A DNA stretch of 64,000 nucleotides from the NCBI GenBank assembly GCA_049941595.1, contig JBNFNA010000004.1:329871-393870 (forward strand). The letters are read 5' to 3'. This DNA is from Pasteurella sp049941595. Lineage in GTDB: Bacteria > Pseudomonadota > Gammaproteobacteria > Enterobacterales > Pasteurellaceae. The position numbers were made by a program, and so were the translations under genes. How positions within the stretch are numbered: the stretch's first letter is position 1; the number at the start of each line of letters is the position of its first letter. Below the pieces are notes generated by a model. The model ran no database searches and had not been told where the DNA came from. It saw only the letters and a program-made list of their open reading frames with translations. Positions 61,158 to 64,000 of this stretch are shown piece by piece.

Positions 61158-64000
61158 TTAAAATTCAAAATTCACACCAACATTATATGACGCGCCGCTA
61201 CCGTTAGGTCCCATTGAGAAACCTGCTTTCGCTGCAACATTTTTGCTAAAGCGGTAACCTGTACCCACTGCCACTGCAGTTTTACCTTTATAACCACCCA
61301 CAGCTGCACTCACGTTCACTTTTCCTACGTTATATGGTTGGAATAAGCCACTTAATGCTGCTTGAGTTGCAAGGCCAGTTTGAACCTCTTTATTTAAACG
61401 AGTAATACTTTGATCAAGTCTTGCAATACCTGCTTTGTTGACTTCAATATTTTTCGCATTGCTTTCAACATTTCCTGCATTCACATTAATGTTTGATTTA
61501 ATGATCTGAATTTCTTTGCGATTGTTCGCAATATTCACAGTATTTTGTTGAATGTTGTTTTGGTTAATCGTGATATCTTTGCGATTTTGTTCAATATTCA
61601 CTGTGTTATTGTGAATATTATTTTGGTTTACTTGGATATCAGTACGGTTTTGCGCAATATTCACATTATTGTTGTGGATATGAACACTGTTGTTATGAAT
61701 ATTTTGCTTATTAATCTCAATATTTTGTTGATTATTCGCAATATTCGTTGAGTTCACATTAATATCCTTACGGTTATCAATCACATTAATAATGGTTTTG
61801 TTGATATCAGTACGGTTATTCGCAATGTTTTGAGTATTCGTATTAATATCAGTGCGGTTAAGCGCGATATTTTGAATATTCACATCGATATCTGCACGGT
61901 TGTTTACAATGTTCTGTGCATTTACATTGATATCATTACGGTTGTTTACGATATTTTGTGCGTTCACGTTAATATCAGTACGGTTGTTTGCGATATTTTG
62001 GATATTCACATCAATATCATTGCGGTTGTGCACGATATTTTGTGCATTCACGTTAATATCAGTACGGTTATTTGCGATATTTTGGATATTCACATCAATA
62101 TCATTGCGGTTGTGCACGATATTTTGAATGTTCGTATTAATATCGGTACGGTTATGCGCAATGTTTTGAATGTTTGCATTAATATCAGTGCGGTTGTTCA
62201 CGATATTTTGCGTGTTCACATTAATGTCATTGCGGTTATGTGCGATATTTTGGATATTCGCATTAATATCGGTACGGTTATTCGCGATGTTTTGAATATT
62301 AGTATTAATATCTACACGGTTACTAGCAATATTGCCGGCATTAATATTGATATTGTTGCTGTTGTTAGCAATGTTACCTGCATTAATGTTGATGTTGTGT
62401 GCATTGTTAGTAATGTTGCCAGCATTGACATTAATGTTATGCGTGTTGCTTGCAATGTTACCTGCATTCACATCAATATCGGTACGGTTATTCGCGATAT
62501 TCACAATGTTTGTGTTGATGTCTTTACGGTTATCCGCAATATTCACAATATTCGTATTGATATCTTTGCGGTTGTCAGCGATGTTCGCCGTATTCACGTT
62601 AATATCTTTACGATTGTCAGCAATATTAATCGCATTGTTAATAATGTGAGTTCTATTCACATTAATTTCTTTGCGGTTATCTACGATATTATTCGAATTA
62701 TTGACAATGTGAGATCTATTTACATTAATCTCTTTACGGTTATCAGCAATATTCACAATATTGGTATTGATATCTGTGCGGTTAGCGTTGATATCAGTAC
62801 GGTTGTTCGCAATATTTGCTGTATTCACGTTAATATCTTTGCGATTGTCAGCAATGTTGTTTGCATTGTTGATAATGTAGCCACGATTGTCAGCAATGTT
62901 TTTCGCATTGTTAATAATGTGATCACGGTTATCTGAGATATTTTTCGCATTATTAATGATGTGCGTACGGTTTACGTTGATATCAGTACGGTTGTTCGCA
63001 ATATTTGCTGTATTCACGTTAATATCTTTGCGATTGTCAGCAATGTTGTTCGCGTTGTTGATAATGTAATCACGATTGTCAGCAATATCTTTTGCATTGT
63101 TGATAATGTAGCCACGGTTGTCAGCAATGTTTTTCGCATTGTTGATAATGTGATCACGGTTATCTGAGATATTTTTCGCATTATTAATAATATGCGTACG
63201 GTTTACGTTGATATCAGTACGGTTGTTAGCGATGTTCGCAGTATTCACGTTGATGTCTTTACGGTTATCTGCAATGTTTGCTGTATTCACGTTGATGTTT
63301 TTACGGTTATCTGCAATGTTTGCTGTATTCACGTTGATATCTTTACGGTTATCTGCAATGTTCGCAGTGTTCACATTGATATCTTTGCGGTTGCTATCAA
63401 TACGTGAACTATTTACATCAATGCGCTGGCTGTTATGCGCAATGTTTTTTGCATTGTTGATAATGTAGCCACGGTTGTCCGAAATGTTTTTCGCATTGTC
63501 GATAATGTAGTCGCGGTTATCTGCGATGTTTTTCGCATTGTTGATAATGTGATCACGGTTATCTGAGATATTTTTCGCATTATTAATGATATGCGTACGG
63601 TTCATATTGATGTCAGTGCGGTTAGCGTTGATATCGATACGGTTAGCATTAATATCTTTGCGGTTGCTATCAATACGTGAACTATTTACATCGATACGGT
63701 GGCTGTTATGCGCAATATCTTTTGCATTGTTAATAATGTAATCACGGTTGTCAGCAATGTTTTTCGCATTGTTAATAATGTGATCACGGTTATCCGAGAT
63801 ATTTTTCGCATTATTAATAATATGCGTACGGTTTACATTGATATCAGTGCGGTTAGCGTTGATATCGATGCGGTTTGCATTAATATCTTTGCGGTTGCTA
63901 TCAATACGTGAACTATTTACATCGATACGGTGGCTGTTATGCGCAATGTCTTTTGCATTGTTGATAATGTAGCCACGGTTGTCTGAAATGTTTTTCGCAT
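61158..64000 (-). CDS. Trimeric autotransporter with heptad Asn-at-d stalk (N-terminal part outside window)
   Basis: The frame is open to the window end, with no stop through base 64000, so 946 residues of a longer protein are visible; the first visible ATG (63605) is internal. The last 90 residues (61158-61430) are a YadA-type outer-membrane anchor: GLATQAALSGLFQPYNVGKVNV, a GYKGKTAVAVGTGYRF strand pair, and terminal Phe. Everything before it is a stalk of about 856 residues, near 122 heptads of the form N-I-A-D-N-R-K / D-I-N-V-N-T-A, with Ile at a and Asn at d. The head, and thus the ligand, is not visible. It is the second autotransporter in the window and unrelated in repeat type to the first. 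Confidence 0.93.
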   Translation of the reverse strand, partial: AKNISDNRGYIINNAKDIAHNSHRIDVNSSRIDSNRKDINANRIDINANRTDINVNRTHIINNAKNISDNRDHIINNAKNIADNRDYIINNAKDIAHNSHRIDVNSSRIDSNRKDINANRIDINANRTDINMNRTHIINNAKNISDNRDHIINNAKNIADNRDYIIDNAKNISDNRGYIINNAKNIAHNSQRIDVNSSRIDSNRKDINVNTANIADNRKDINVNTANIADNRKNINVNTANIADNRKDINVNTANIANNRTDINVNRTHIINNAKNISDNRDHIINNAKNIADNRGYIINNAKDIADNRDYIINNANNIADNRKDINVNTANIANNRTDINVNRTHIINNAKNISDNRDHIINNAKNIADNRGYIINNANNIADNRKDINVNTANIANNRTDINANRTDINTNIVNIADNRKEINVNRSHIVNNSNNIVDNRKEINVNRTHIINNAINIADNRKDINVNTANIADNRKDINTNIVNIADNRKDINTNIVNIANNRTDIDVNAGNIASNTHNINVNAGNITNNAHNININAGNIANNSNNININAGNIASNRVDINTNIQNIANNRTDINANIQNIAHNRNDINVNTQNIVNNRTDINANIQNIAHNRTDINTNIQNIVHNRNDIDVNIQNIANNRTDINVNAQNIVHNRNDIDVNIQNIANNRTDINVNAQNIVNNRNDINVNAQNIVNNRADIDVNIQNIALNRTDINTNTQNIANNRTDINKTIINVIDNRKDINVNSTNIANNQQNIEINKQNIHNNSVHIHNNNVNIAQNRTDIQVNQNNIHNNTVNIEQNRKDITINQNNIQQNTVNIANNRKEIQIIKSNINVNAGNVESNAKNIEVNKAGIARLDQSITRLNKEVQTGLATQAALSGLFQPYNVGKVNVSAAVGGYKGKTAVAVGTGYRFSKNVAAKAGFSMGPNGSGASYNVGVNFEF
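61431..64000 (-). repeat. 42-base tandem repeats encoding the coiled-coil stalk
   Basis: A unit of two heptads (14 residues, 42 bases) repeats throughout with variation, nested in larger blocks. One landmark, TCAATACGTG, recurs at 63397, 63670 and 63901, intervals of 273 and 231 bases, both multiples of 21, so heptad register is preserved between blocks. Confidence 0.9.

Noticed and set aside
61830..62936. Plus-strand open frame of 368 codons opposite the stalk
   Set aside because: It arises because the 42-base repeat has no stops on the opposite strand; the minus-strand frame has a YadA anchor and a terminator.
61849..63851. Repeated near-uptake signals CAGTGCGGT in the stalk gene
   Set aside because: One base differs from the exact signal at each copy and the sequence follows from the Asn-Arg-Thr-Asp codons of the repeat.
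61431..64000. CRISPR-like periodic repeats
   Set aside because: Repeats are contiguous, lack unique spacers, and are in frame in a coding sequence with an autotransporter anchor.
1..64000. tRNA, rRNA, insertion sequences, prophage genes or integrase scars
   Set aside because: None was recognisable; the DUF262 cassette has no flanking direct repeats or integrase that I could see.

Overview
The window is chromosomal DNA from a Pasteurellaceae bacterium. By eye I found 34 exact copies of the Haemophilus-type DNA uptake signal (AAGTGCGGT or its complement). Several are paired as terminator hairpins. Gene orders also match the Haemophilus influenzae lineage: glgX-glgC-glgA-glgP, ydfG beside trpBA, and a YeaD-like mutarotase before infC-rpmI-rplT. 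The genus cannot be fixed from the sequence alone. The DNA is AT-rich and almost completely coding; I saw no rRNA, tRNA, insertion sequence, prophage or CRISPR array.

Layout: 1-7297 glycogen metabolism (glgX partial, glgC, glgA, glgP). 7530-16844 a giant Hsf/Hia-like trimeric autotransporter of 3104 residues with three tandem modules of 430-480 residues. 17014-23194 an orphan periplasmic binding protein, ppc, purR, a 26-residue YnhF-like membrane protein, and beta-carbonic anhydrase. 23347-32212 a tryptophan locus in three transcription units (trpEG, trpD-trpCF-ydfG, trpBA), each with a near-identical promoter overlapped by a TrpR operator, plus an AEC-family permease between trpG and trpD. 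32400-41636 azoR, sohB, an OmpA-BamE type lipoprotein, a YniA-like kinase, putP and a PutA without the DNA-binding domain. 41757-44927 three unrecognised membrane or secreted proteins. 44985-48852 a DppA/HbpA-like binding protein and thrS, whose leader carries a tRNA-Thr anticodon-arm mimic. 49107-52290 a two-gene DUF262 / DUF262-DUF1524 cassette resembling GmrSD-type defence nucleases. 52373-59262 a sulfatase locus: divergent TSUP exporter, sodium symporter, Cys-type sulfatase, Crp/Fnr-family regulator, anaerobic sulfatase maturase, hexose-6-phosphate mutarotase. 59437-60710 infC (AUU start), rpmI, rplT. 61158 to the window end: the C-terminal part of a second trimeric autotransporter whose visible stalk is about 122 heptads with Ile at a and Asn at d.

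How the parts work together: the glg genes make and degrade glycogen; PPC and carbonic anhydrase jointly feed bicarbonate into oxaloacetate; PutP and PutA import and oxidise proline to glutamate; the trp units are probably coordinated by TrpR. The sulfatase locus reads as one pathway: import a sulfated compound, remove sulfate in the cytoplasm with a formylglycine enzyme matured by the neighbouring radical-SAM protein, and possibly export the released anion through the TSUP protein. Paired TATGA-N6-TCATA palindromes in the divergent promoter may be the operator of the cluster's own regulator. The strongest leads for new biology are the DUF262 pair, the sulfatase locus with its candidate operator, and the Asn-at-d autotransporter stalk.
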